In this document: piece by piece, positions 1 through 9,900 of the stretch
Layout of the letters: each line of letters starts with the position of its first letter
Position numbering within the stretch: the stretch's first letter is position 1
DNA from: Beverwykella pulmonaria
Lineage: Eukaryota; Ascomycota; Dothideomycetes; Pleosporales; Melanommataceae
Direction of reading: 5' to 3'
Assembly: GCA_001599595.1 (NCBI GenBank)
Contig: BCHH01000001.1
Span: 3,507,719-3,571,718, forward strand
DNA length: 64,000 bases
Notes under the pieces: model-generated
What the model saw: the letters and a program-made list of their open reading frames with translations, nothing else
What the model was told of the DNA's origin: nothing
Databases searched by the model: none
Made by a program: the position numbers and the translations under genes

Positions 1-341
1 GCTCAAAATGCACCCCTCAATATGGCGGGGCTGATCAACGCGGGGCAAGGGGTGCTTGGAATGTGGTTTATATAAAAGCTCGTTCCCGCTTTGAAAGAGC
101 TTGTGGGCCATTCTGCCGGCGGCTGTATTCTTCCTGTGATAAGGGATTGAGCTGGAGACTTGTTGGGAAATCGAATCGGATCGTGCCGTACGTTTGTTCG
201 ACCTTTTGTGAAGGCTCACTGCAACTACCTTCAATGCTGCCATTGACGCCTTTTAGTTTCTCAAGGACGCCGATAATATAGCAGAGCAGACATACGAGAG
301 CAGACATCGAATCCTTCAATCTCACATCCTAAACCACAACC
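1..341. promoter_or_regulatory. Upstream region of the dihydroxyacetone kinase gene
   Basis: No convincing gene lies here; the short ORFs on both strands have no recognisable family. A TATA-like TATAAAAG sits at 71-78, about 264 bases before the kinase ATG, and could be its core promoter. That role is inference from sequence only. Confidence 0.35.
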
Positions 342-2224
342 ATGTCACGAAAACACTTCTTCTCGTCCCCCGACGGCGTCGTCGTAAACATGCTCAACTC
401 CCTCGTCACACGAAACGCCCACATGGCGCTTGACGAGCCGAACCGCGTGGTCTACTCGCTCACACATCCGCCCAACCAAGTCACCATAATATCGGGCGGT
501 GGCTCCGGACACGAGCCTGCTTGGTCAGGCTTTGTGGGCGACGGCATGCTGTCCGCTGCTGTATGCGGCGACATCTTTGCTTCGCCGTCCACGAAGCAGA
601 TCATGGCAGGGATTAGGAATGTGCCAAGTAATGAGGGGGTGATACTTTGCATTACAAATTATACGGGCGATATGCTGCACTTCGGCTTGGCCAGGGAGAA
701 GGGACAGGCGCTGGGATATAAGGTGGATGTTGTGTGTATGGCGGAGGATGCGAGTTTGGGGAGGAAGAAGAGTGAGAAGGTAGGACGGAGAGGGTTGGCG
801 GGGAATTTGCTAGGTAGGCGAACTTGATTCTTGAATTGAAGAGTGCTAATAGTGTTTTTTTATGTAGTTATCAAACTTACTGGTGCGGCATCGGCAAAAA
901 ATTGGTCATTTGAGAAGGTGAAGAAGCTGGGAGATTTGGGAAATTTGGAGTTGGTTACTATAGGGACGAGTCTGGATCACTGTCATGTCCCAGGAAGAGA
1001 CGCGTTCGAGCAAGTTGCGGATGATGCTTGTGTACTGGGGATGGGTATCCACAACGAGCCAGTAAGCTCTCCTTCCACCTTTTCCAGAAACTATCGCTTA
1101 TCACGCCCCAGGGCCTCCGCACCATATCACCCATGCCCTCTGCCGAAGATATCGTCTCCGAAATGCTAAAATATCTCCTCGACCCATCCGACAGCGATCG
1201 CGCATTCGTCGAATTCAAGCCGGAGGACGAAGTCGTCATGCTAGTAAACAACTTCGGCGGCCTCTCTGGCCTCGAACTCGAAGCCCTCGTCAACGTCACC
1301 CTCACCCTTCTTAAGCGCGACTGGAAGATAGCCCCCACGCGTATCTACGCCGGCATCCTCGAGACGTCACTGAACGGCCAGGGATTCTCGATCACATTGG
1401 GGAATATGTCCGGCATGGCGCGCGCGATGGGCTTGAAGGATGCTGAGATCATAGAGCTTTTGGATGCGCCGACGAATGCCCCAGCGTGGCCAAAGAACGG
1501 ATACGCACCCGTCCAGCACTCGAAAGAAACCGCTGACCTTCGCGAAAAGGCGAATGCCCCAGCGGCAGAAGCTGATGCCGCACACAAAGGCCCCGATACA
1601 CCAGCGTCACTCATTCCTGCACTGCGGAAAGCGTGTAATGCAGGTCTAGAAGCTGAGCCTACGATCACGCAGTATGATCTGCAAATGGGCGATGGTGACT
1701 GCGGAGAAGCGGTGGCCGGCGTGTGCAAGTCGATTCTTACCAACATTGACTCGCTGCCTAAGGAGCTACCACCGCTACTAGCGCTTCTGGAGTCTATTGG
1801 CGAGAACGTAGAAGATGTCGGTGGCTCCCTAGGCGCCATCCTCAGTATTCTCGTCACTGCCTTTACAAATGCCCTTCACACAAACACTATAGAATCCCAC
1901 AAGCCGCTCGATATCTCAACCATTGCAGACTCGGCTCTGCACGCTCTCGAGAATTTGAAAAACTACACGTCGGCAAGGGAGGGCGATAGAACGGTCATGG
2001 ACGTGCTTATTCCATTCGTGGAGAGTCTGGCGAAGACGAAGGATTTGAAAGAGAGTGTGAAGGTGGCCCAGGAGAAGGCGGATAGTACAAAGAATATGAA
2101 GGCGAAGTTTGGTAGAGCAACGTATGTTGGCGACGAGAGTAGTGAGCGGAGTGCGATTCCAGATCCGGGCGCGTATGCGGCGGGGGTTTGGCTGGGCGGG
2201 TTGGTGGAGGGGTTTGAGGGTTAG
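342..2224 (+). CDS. DAK1: Dihydroxyacetone kinase (DhaK-DhaL, ATP-dependent)
   Basis: Exons 342-813, 868-1061 and 1112-2224 join to 592 residues, the usual length of fungal Dak proteins. The enzyme phosphorylates dihydroxyacetone with ATP in the cytosol, feeding glycerol carbon into glycolysis and detoxifying dihydroxyacetone. The N-terminal DhaK half shows the GGGSGHEPAW signature near residue 52 and the GMGIHNEPG segment, whose histidine binds substrate covalently in the family; the second intron falls just after this segment. The C-terminal DhaL half carries MGDGDCGEAV, which holds the Mg-ATP aspartates. Intron 1 (54 nt) has a GCTAAT branch site; intron 2 is 50 nt. Both splices restore the family sequence in frame. 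The first ATG of the long frame is used as the start. Confidence 0.95.
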
Positions 2225-2907
2225 CGTATGTACCCATTTATAATGAGTTGGGGGAGTAGTGTTGAGGTTTAGTTTGTATAGCAAATTTTTTTCTGTTCAC
2301 GGTGATCACCATTCTGTGACTCTGGAATCGTGGTTCGCGTGGCGTAATAGTGCAAGTACCTACCTGTATACCAAAGTACGGTGCTAGATACATCGCCACT
2401 CCAATACCGGTACTCCTCTGGTGTATATGAACACCTCTCCAACCCTTTCGGAAACACCATAACTATTCCTCATATCCTTTTTCTTTAAAATCCTGGCATA
2501 GAAGCTGCCATGGTTGTGGTCCACTTCTGAAAGCTACCCGGTCACCAATTATTTTCTCCTCTGGATTGTTCAAAGCGCAACAAGCGCAAGGGTATGTCGA
2601 GCTCCAACTCTGTGAGCACTGCGATTAGTGTCTAGTCTTTAAGTGTCGGCTCGCGGGTCGCATGATGAGTCACCTCTATGTTTGCTTTCACTATCTTGGC
2701 AGGCTCCAACTGGTTAGTCAGTGGCATATCCACGTGACGGTATGGTGTCCTGCTTGCACATACAAATTTACCTATGCGGTGGCTTGCGCTAGTCCAAACC
2801 CAAATACAAGCGCCTCGACTCAACCTAGCCTCGTCGACTGCATCACCCCCTCATTCTTCGACAGATACCTCTTTATCTCGAAAGACAAGCCATCACGAAA
2901 AAATACC
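2225..2907. other. Intergenic region, no gene seen
   Basis: It holds the 3' flank of the kinase and the promoter side of the RNase H-like gene. The reading frame of the downstream gene stays open upstream to 2662, but that part has no family similarity and its codons look random, so I treat it as leader. Confidence 0.4.
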
Positions 2908-3567
2908 ATGGGTTTCACGTACGACGACGACACGGGAGAGGAGATTCGCCGCCTCTTTGTCCCATCGGACGACCCAGGTAGGCGCCCAATTCCACTTGCC
3001 GATCTAGTGGTCTACAATGAGGAAAAAAAGATCTCGCAGCTCCAGATCAAGGTCGTGAACCCAAAATTCCCAAATCCGTTCAGAGATGACCATACCATGG
3101 TCGTTTACATTGATGGAGCATGTCGCGGAAACGGTACATCCGACGCTCAGGCGTCGTACGGTGTATACTTCGGTCCCGGCTCGCCACATAATGCCAACGG
3201 AATCGTTTCTGCTTCTGTTCCACAAACCAGCACTCGCGCTGAGATTGAAGCCCTCGCCGCAGCCCTAGAAATTATCCGCAGCATCTGCGCTCTGGACTAC
3301 AGCCTTACACAGATCAAAATCGCCACAGATTCCAGTTTTGTCGTCCAAGCCATGTCGGAATGGATCGAAGGCTGGATCGAGAATGATGGCAAGGGCTCAA
3401 ATGGAAAGAAGGTGGCGCATTTTAAGCGATTGAAGGAGTTGCATGAGAAGTTGGATCATATGGAGTTCAGCGATGACGGGGGAATCGTGGTAGAGTTTTG
3501 GCATATTCCACGGGAGATGAATGGCGAAGCCGACAATCTTGCGAATGCTGCTTTTGAGGTGGCTTGA
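2908..3567 (+). CDS. RNase H-fold protein (RNase HI-like)
   Basis: Single exon, 219 residues. Residues about 64-215 form an RNase H fold with all four expected carboxylates: D69 in YIDGACRG, E112 in STRAEIEAL, D141 in IATDSS and D209 in NGEADNLAN. This arrangement fits nuclease activity on the RNA strand of RNA-DNA hybrids. The hybrid-binding domain typical of eukaryotic RNase H1 is not visible; residues 1-60 are not recognised. The start was chosen at 2908, where ATG follows an A-rich context, rather than an upstream in-frame ATG at 2662 whose extension looks non-coding. It could instead act in another nucleic-acid process using the same fold. Confidence 0.85.
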   Translation: MGFTYDDDTGEEIRRLFVPSDDPGRRPIPLADLVVYNEEKKISQLQIKVVNPKFPNPFRDDHTMVVYIDGACRGNGTSDAQASYGVYFGPGSPHNANGIVSASVPQTSTRAEIEALAAALEIIRSICALDYSLTQIKIATDSSFVVQAMSEWIEGWIENDGKGSNGKKVAHFKRLKELHEKLDHMEFSDDGGIVVEFWHIPREMNGEADNLANAAFEVA

Positions 3568-4106
3568 GGATTTCAGAAAGGCTTCAAGAAAAGGATCATG
3601 GTTGGCCGCTGGGAGCAGCGAGATGAGAATGGAACAAAACATGAGGAAGTATGACACAAAAAGAAAGCTCACGGAATTGATGGGAACCCATTTTTTGGTA
3701 TGGAATTGGAATCGACAATATCTCTTCTATTTAGCTGCAGTTTAGTTTTACTTAAAGCCACCTAATATTTTGGTTTCCGTTAAATCTTGCCTTACTTCGG
3801 CGCCCACATCCTGTCTTAACTCATCAACAGCTATAGCGATAATGCTGGTTACGTTCTTATCGCTTTATTACGAGATCGAAATAGCGAAAAGGAAGGTTCA
3901 CACATTGAAATTCTAGTGGTATCCGTGAATCATTATAGCAACGATGATGAATGAGTCAGTCAGCTGAAAAAGGGCGGTATTCGCTAAGCCCTGTTACTAG
4001 TGTACCATTTAGGCGGCGACAAAAGGTACAAATAGAGGTATTAGAACATCATAAGCGCCTATGAAAATCATGGAATGTCAGATCACCACCCTAAGTGAAC
4101 GATAAA
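3568..4106. other. Intergenic region, no gene seen
   Basis: AT-rich spacer between two plus-strand genes. No ORF, RNA gene or repeat was recognised. Confidence 0.4.
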
Positions 4107-4803
4107 ATGTCGACCCAACTCTTACAGCCAACCCTCACCGACCTCCCCTTCCAAGGCTCCAACCCAACCACCAACTTCGTTAACATCGTCCACAACCTCC
4201 TCGACTCATCTGAATGCCAACGGCTGATACAGTCGCGCAAAAACCTAATCCCGTCAAATGTCACACCAGAAACGATACGCACAAGAGAGCAATTCGACGA
4301 CGACGCGCTTTCCGAACTGCTTTGGGAAAGGTTGAAAGAGTTTTATGGAGAGCATAGAGTAAAGGATGAGGAGGGCTCCTGGTGGAAGGCTACGGGATTG
4401 AATGAGAGATTTAGATTGTGTCGATATGATAAAGGTGTGTTCTGCAAAGTCTCATCGAGGGAAAAGGGATAGCGACCAAATGATTAACTGCTTCCAGGAG
4501 GCAAATTCTCACCTCATTACGACGGTAGACGAATGGCTGACCTAGACAATCAATCTTTCATGACTGTTAACATCTACCTCAACACCGTTCCCGAGAACTT
4601 CGGCGGTGCCACGCGAGCGCTTGGGAGCCCAGACTCCGCAGCTGCAGGAAATGTACTTCTTCAAGCTTAACGTCAACCTCGACACGAATGACTAACCTCC
4701 ACCCAAGGTCCTCGCCAAAATCCAGCCCGTCCTCGGGACTGCGGCGATCTTCCGCGACACGCTCTGGCACGATGGCGAAGAACTCACCGCAGGCGAGAAG
4801 TAC

Positions 4804-4811
4804 CTTCTGAG
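4804..4811. repeat. Left 8-bp target site duplication of the hAT element
   Basis: CTTCTGAG immediately precedes the terminal inverted repeat and is repeated exactly at 8775-8782. Eight-base duplications are diagnostic of hAT transposition. Confidence 0.95.
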
Positions 4812-4832
4812 CAGCGTGGAGGTCCGTACGTA
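4812..4832 (+). repeat. Left terminal inverted repeat of the hAT element
   Basis: This 21-bp sequence is the exact reverse complement of 8754-8774. It starts with CAG, typical of hAT ends. Confidence 0.95.
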
Positions 4833-5950
4833 GTACGGTCGTATTTTACGGCACCGTAAGTTCACCGTACACCGTACGTACGTAGCCACCTTTGTGGATA
4901 TTTTTGACCGTACGTAAATAATTAAGATGGTGGATTTACGCGTACGTACGTAGGTGAAGCTGTATATATACGCGTATATGGTCCGTACAGGCTGATTTTT
5001 AGAGTCATAATTTGTCCGTGCGGAGGCTTGTGTGGGGGCCATTTTGGCTTGTTTAGTAGGCTTAATTTAGAGTAGTAGGAGGCCTACTTTGGAGGCTTGT
5101 TTTGGGGAGCCCTGTTTGGCTTGTTTTGGGGGCTCAATTTAGAGTAGTGGAGGCTTGTTTTGGAGTGGTAGTCCTAGGTAGGTTAGTAAGGCTCTAGGGA
5201 GGATTTTTATCAAGATACAGTGTGTATTAACACCTGCTCAACCACCTACTGTTGTTGTTATTATGGATAACTTTGTACGCTCTACACGTAGTAGCCAACC
5301 TACTTAACAAGCTATTGCCTCCTCCTCTAGCAGCGCATCGCCCTACCACGCAGCTGCCTTAAAGCGCCTTGGGAAGCTGCCTGTTCCTACATTAGCTCAA
5401 TCATCAACATCCTTATTACAAGAAGGGACGCCTTCCTCTATTGTAGCCGCTCTATCTAAACCACCTCCTCACAACTATCTAAATAGTGCCAACTTATACA
5501 CACTTAGTGTTTAGTTTCTAGTGCAGTAGGACTAGATTTGGAAGGGCCAAACGCGTTTGCAGAGCAATTAAATTAGCTACTAAGTTGTTAACAAGCAGCA
5601 CCTGCAGGGGGGCTCTCAACGTTCCGCAATTTACAACTATAGTGCTAACTTAATTTATAGGGATTGCAATGGCTAGTATAAACGCATGTGGCTTTGTAGG
5701 CTCTGCTATAAGATAGGCAAGCGTGACTGTGCCAAATTCTCTAATTCTACTTATTATATTAGTACGCACCTTAACAAGGTGCACTAAATCTCAGCCCTAG
5801 GCTACCTACCTACCTTAAGGCCAAACAGTCCCTAGGAAGCCACTACTAGTACAGCAGCTAGTACAAATAATATACTCTTACAGTCGCCCTAGCAGGAGGA
5901 TGAGTTAGTAAGCGCGTACGTTGATTGGATTATTACTCACAATCTTTTAA

Positions 5951-5955
5951 TAAGG
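5951..5955. repeat. Left 5-bp target site duplication of the nested LTR
   Basis: TAAGG is repeated at 6694-6698, directly outside a TG...CA bounded segment. Confidence 0.8.
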
Positions 5956-6693
5956 TGTTACGGTTCGAAGAAGTAGCACAGATGCGGGCTGCAGATGAGG
6001 AACCAACCCCGTCAACAGGCGCAGCACGGCGCGCAGGCGGGCGCAAAGGAACAGCGAGGATTCGCGCAGGTAAGCGAGGCNNNNNNNNNNNNNNNNNNNN
6101 NNNNNNNNNNNNNNNNNNNNNNNNNNNNNNNNNNNNNNNNNNNNNNNNNNNNNNNNNNNNNNNNNNNNNNNNNNNNNNNNNNNNNNNNNNNNNNNNNNNN
6201 NNNNNNNNNNNNNNNNNNNNNNNNNNNNNNNNNNNNNNNNNNNNNNNNNNNNNNNNNNNNNNNNNNNNNNNNNNNNNNNNNNNNNNNNNNNNNNNNNNNN
6301 NNNNNNNNNNNNNNNNNNNNNNNNNNNNNNNNNNNNNNNNNNNNNNNNNNNNNNNNNNNNNNNNNNNNNNNNNNNNNNNNNNNNNNNNNNNNNNNNNNNN
6401 NNNNNNNNNNNNNNNNNNNNNNNNNNNNNNNNNNNNNNNNNNNNTCAAAGAGGAAATATATAAGGAGGACAGTTTCCTATGTTATGTTTGCTCTTTGTAG
6501 TCAACTCAAATAACTTCACTCGTCTCTTACCCAGATTGATACAGCAAGTTAGTTAGTCAATTTATTGATTGGATTTACCACCCCGTTGTCTTATATCATC
6601 GTCTTCGAACCTCACAGAATAATCCTACGACACCTACGCTTACGCACCGCCTTAGTACGGACCGGACCCAGTAAGTGTTCACCTCGTATAACA
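5956..6693. mobile_element. Solo LTR (or gap-collapsed LTR retrotransposon) nested in the hAT element
   Basis: The segment starts TGTTACGG and ends TATAACA (TGTTA/TAACA inverted ends) and is flanked by TAAGG duplications. Removing it with one duplication rejoins the transposase frame exactly, which supports the boundaries. The left part is GC-rich and unlike the decayed host element, suggesting a later arrival. A TATATAAGG promoter-like box lies at about 6457-6465. Because 364 Ns fall inside, internal retrotransposon genes could be hidden; orientation is unknown. Confidence 0.75.
6081..6444. other. Assembly gap (364 Ns)
   Basis: Undetermined bases inside the nested LTR. Reading frames running through it are artefacts. 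Confidence 0.99.
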
Positions 6694-8753
6694 TAAGGCA
6701 GGCAACATCACCAGCCACAAGAGGGCTACTTACCTAGAATTAACCTTAACTTCTTACTACACTGCCAAACAACTACAAGACGCTTACTAAGTATATAACA
6801 AAGGCGCTCGCACAAAGGAGGCTGGAAATTATAAACCTACTACAACTAGCCCACAGTACAGTTGCGTTAAGTGTTAATATTTAGACGTCACCAAACCACC
6901 TAAGTTTCCTAGGCGTAGTAGCTTATTTTGTTGGTATGTGGCCCATGCGTAAGGTGGTGAATATTGTCAAATTTTTCACCTCTAACTCACTGCTTATAAC
7001 TAACCTACAGACGCTAACTTAAACCACCACAATCTCCTTATTACCTTCTAGAACATGCGTGGCAATTATACTAGCAAGAGACAGGCTATAATTGTTGCAG
7101 AGGTATTAGTTGAATACTAGGTGGTTGAAAAGTTCCGCTACTTTGTAGGCAACAATGCAAGCAACAACAACTCTACATTTATTACTGCTCTTAACAGGGA
7201 GCTTAGGATAGAGCTCTTGCAGGAGAATTAAATACACTGCGCTGGGCATATAATTAACCTTGTTGTTAAGTTAATTATCTATAGAGATGGGATTACAGAG
7301 TTTAAGGCTTCTCTTGCTAACGCTCCTCCCAAACATTAGTTTGCCCTCTTCTAAAAACACAGTGTTATTAGACGCCTACACAACATTGTTAACACAATTA
7401 ACGCCTCTACTAAACGCCAAGAACTCTTCCAGGAAGTTTAAATAGAGGTCTATACTAGTATAATTAGATTTACAACGCTTAGCTTACTTAACAACAGCAG
7501 GGTAAGGTAGCACTTAGTTTATTCCATGCTGCTCTGCTGCTAGGAGCTACACAAGACTATTAATAAGTTTCTACGTTAGTAGAGAGCTGTTAAAAAGAGA
7601 ATAGGCAACAATAGCAAGGAGGACGTACATAAAGATGAGGAGGATAATGGCTTCAACTCAACGCTTAATTCTATAACACCTAACAACTAGGATAAGGCTA
7701 AACAGCTTGCTAACTTCCTACAGCTATTCTATAAGATAACTAAGCAACTAGAAGGCAACACTAGCAAGTTAGGCTTTGGCTCTCTCTAGCAAACAATTGT
7801 CAACCTTAACATACTTAATGAGGAACTCCGCGAGCAGAAATCACAACTAATCTAACACCTAAATAGCTTCTTAAAGAGTGCTGTCAATCAAGGCTTTGAG
7901 AAGCTTAATACTTACTAGACTAAAGTAATTTTTAACTCTAAGCCGTCGCCCTACTTAATTGCCACAGTACTTAATCCTTAACTCTAGATTGCTTAGTTCA
8001 AGCAGACATAGAGAAACAATAAATTGTACTACAGCTAAGTTAAAAAGGACATGAAGGCTGCCTTTGAGGATTACCTAGATCTTATTGCTAAAGAGGAAGA
8101 TAAGGTTAATAAGGAGCAGCAGGGCGTAGAGCTCCACTAGAAGCTGCCTGAGGGCTTAACTTTGGAGAGCTGTTATAAGAGGTCTCTCCATATTAATACC
8201 TATTATATAATGGGCACAAAAGGCAGGGCTAAACAACAGAAGGCCTACAGTGAGTTGGACAATTACTATAAGAGCCATAACATCAACGTTACGCGTTACA
8301 ACAAAACTAATAACCAGCAACTCAACAATCCTATACAGTGGTGGAGTGAGGTTGGCAGGCAACGTTACCCAACGCTCTATCGCATGGCACTAGACTACCT
8401 CTCTATACTGTCAACGTCATGTGAGTGCGAGAGAGCGTTTAGTAAGGGCTGGAGGACTATTACCAACGATAGAAATCAACTTAGTGGAGCGACGATTGAG
8501 TCGCTACAGCTACAGAAGAACTGGCTTCAAAACAAGGCTGTTGCTAGCCACCTCACCAATCGCACCGCTCCGATAGAGCCTCACGAAAATCACGTGTTTT
8601 GACCGTACTACGGTCCGTAAAAACGGCTACCGTACGTACGTAACCGAGTTGGTTTACGACCCGTAAGTCCTCCTCCTCAAATTATCACCGTACGTACGTA
8701 CAGAGCCTCTAATTTGGCCGTATAGACCTCTCAAAATTATACGGAATACGGTA

Positions 8754-8774
8754 TACGTACGGACCTCCACGCTG
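8754..8774 (-). repeat. Right terminal inverted repeat of the hAT element
   Basis: Exact inverse of 4812-4832, ending in CTG and followed by the duplicated octamer at 8775-8782. Confidence 0.95.
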
Positions 8775-8782
8775 CTTCTGAG
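8775..8782. repeat. Right 8-bp target site duplication of the hAT element
   Basis: CTTCTGAG, identical to 4804-4811. The interrupted dioxygenase exon resumes at 8783. Confidence 0.95.
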
Positions 8783-9009
8783 AACAGATGTGATGTATCA
8801 ACGAGAAGTGCTGTTTGATTTCGAGGCAATGTATGGGCATTTGGATGACGAGGGGAAGGGGATGAAAGCTCTGTGGATTGCGATGAGTCTTGAGGATTCG
8901 GGGAATGGGGCAGAAGCAGTTAGGTGGTATAAAAAGGCTGATAGACTACAGTCTTGAAAATCATATAAGCGAGGTGATGACTGGGGAATTCATCTCAAAG
9001 GGATAGAGC

Positions 9010-9548
9010 TCCTTTCATCCCTCGAAAATCACCAAGCCCTTTCTTCTGCTTCTGATGCTAGCGCTGGTCATGCTTGAAGACACAATCAGACGCAGATAAT
9101 TTCCATCTCTTTGGGATACATTCGTGCTGTATGACAAAGTAGGTTTCCAGTCATTCAAAAAGCATGAGATGCTGATGGAAAATTTTAGCCAGTGCAACTG
9201 CCTGATAGAATTGAGGTAAAAGAACCTGCAAGTGACTGTCATCAGGTGATCGTAGATCAAGTAATATCTCATTAAGTTCTGTAGCTCGTGCATTCACACG
9301 CTTAGCACGAAGATGAAGGTAGATGCAGGAATAGGCGATCTGCTTTGATTGCAAGCTTGTTGTGCATCCTTTGACTCATCTCGCGCCTGATGAAAAATTC
9401 TCGTTGAATAGTAGGATAATATTAGAGGTTCACGGCGACGTACATCACATCCAGTCGCACATTCGGCGAAAGTTAAACCGAAATAAACTCTCCGGCGAGC
9501 ACGAAGCAATGTCAATTCTGCCTGAATACCCAACCAATGAGATACCAC
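9010..9548 (-). pseudogene. Possible decayed coding remnant, unidentified
   Basis: On the minus strand several overlapping frames read like ordinary protein in succession (for example around 9313-9151, ending at a stop, with protein-like sequence continuing past it). They are joined only by frameshifts and stops. No family was recognised. It may be a dead gene or chance; nothing in the neighbourhood suggests a role. Confidence 0.2.
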
Positions 9549-9900
9549 GATAGAACCGTTAGCGTGAACCCCTCACAACGGCCCACATCTTAATCGAACG
9601 GCATGCGGGCTGACCCGCTACCCGGGCATCAAAATTCTCCTTGCCGGCATCCAGAAACGGTATCCATAGGCATCTTGACTATTTAAATGCGGATATCAAT
9701 TGCCTGCCCCGACGTTCTCCCGCTCTTCTCCAGGGTTTAAACGGCTGTCTCGTCGTCATCGTGAAGCTTGCCCCGCATTGGACCTCCGTAGATGAGCTAA
9801 AGTACCGGTACTACGGCAATTGTGGTGGACATAAGAGTTGAGTATGGCACGATGGCTAACGATGAGAGAAGAGTTCTAGTATCATTGAGCTCACTCCATC
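9549..9900 (+). promoter_or_regulatory. Promoter region of the beta-xylosidase gene, with a GGCTAA site at 9854-9859
   Basis: GGCTAA at 9854-9859 lies about 40 bases before the ATG and matches the GGCTAR core bound by XlnR/XYR1-type xylan regulators in filamentous fungi. A reverse copy (TTAGCC) lies at 9185-9190. Binding is inferred from the motif only, and hexamers of this kind occur often by chance. Confidence 0.35.

Larger units (their letters stand above)
5263..8602 (+). pseudogene. hAT transposase pseudogene (BED finger, hAT catalytic and dimerisation domains)
   Basis: From the ATG at 5263 one frame can be followed to the TGA at 8600-8602, interrupted by roughly 25 TAA/TAG stops and by the nested LTR. 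A BED-type zinc finger is readable near 5680-5785 (W-x-C-x2-C then H-x4-H). A segment near 6890 reads TSPNHLSFLG after a stop where the family has Trp. Near 7230 IHCAGHIINLVV is recognisable, and the C-terminal hATC dimerisation region near 8390-8530 contains STSCECERAFS. The longest stop-free part is 8162-8602 (146 codons). Every stop in the parts I translated is TAA or TAG, which fits CpA-to-TpA change on either strand rather than random decay. It should not encode a functional transposase. Confidence 0.85.
4812..8774 (+). mobile_element. hAT-superfamily DNA transposon, RIP-like decayed
   Basis: A 3,963-bp element bounded by perfect 21-bp terminal inverted repeats (4812-4832 and 8754-8774) that begin CAGCGTGGAGG, flanked by the duplicated octamer CTTCTGAG. 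Subterminal zones (about 4812-5000 and 8600-8774) are packed with CGTACGTACG-type palindromic motifs, probably transposase binding sites. The inside encodes a broken BED-finger/hAT transposase and a nested LTR. The coding part is AT-rich with many TAA and TAG codons where the family has Gln or Trp, as expected from repeat-induced point mutation. The real length is uncertain because of an assembly gap at 6081-6444. Confidence 0.95.
4107..8957 (+). pseudogene. 2OG-Fe(II) dioxygenase (prolyl 4-hydroxylase-like), split by a hAT transposon
   Basis: Exons 4107-4434, 4498-4652 and 4708 onward. The third exon stops at 4811, where a transposon is inserted, and resumes at 8783, ending at TGA 8955-8957. 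Ignoring the transposon and one copy of the 8-bp target duplication, the frame is continuous for 253 codons, so the ancestral gene was intact when hit. Family features: the iron-binding H-x-D in PHYDG, the distal histidine in TLWHDGEE and the basic 2-oxoglutarate contact in KYLLRTD. The last two flank or lie close to the insertion point, so the current transcript should yield a truncated, inactive protein unless the element is excised. The substrate is unknown; fungal relatives are soluble hydroxylases of peptides or small molecules. Introns of 63 and 55 nt were placed by frame and consensus. Confidence 0.85.

Noticed and set aside
1345..2284. Minus-strand ORFs (170 and 122 codons) under the dihydroxyacetone kinase
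   Set aside because: Antisense shadows of a well-supported gene.
5925..6513. Long ORFs across 5925-6513 on both strands
   Set aside because: They run through the 364-N gap and are artefacts.
5263..8602. Alternative genetic code (TAA/TAG read as Gln) in the hAT transposase
   Set aside because: All host genes in the window use TAA, TAG and TGA as stops, and at least one in-frame TAG lies at a conserved Trp. CpA-to-TpA mutation explains both cases.
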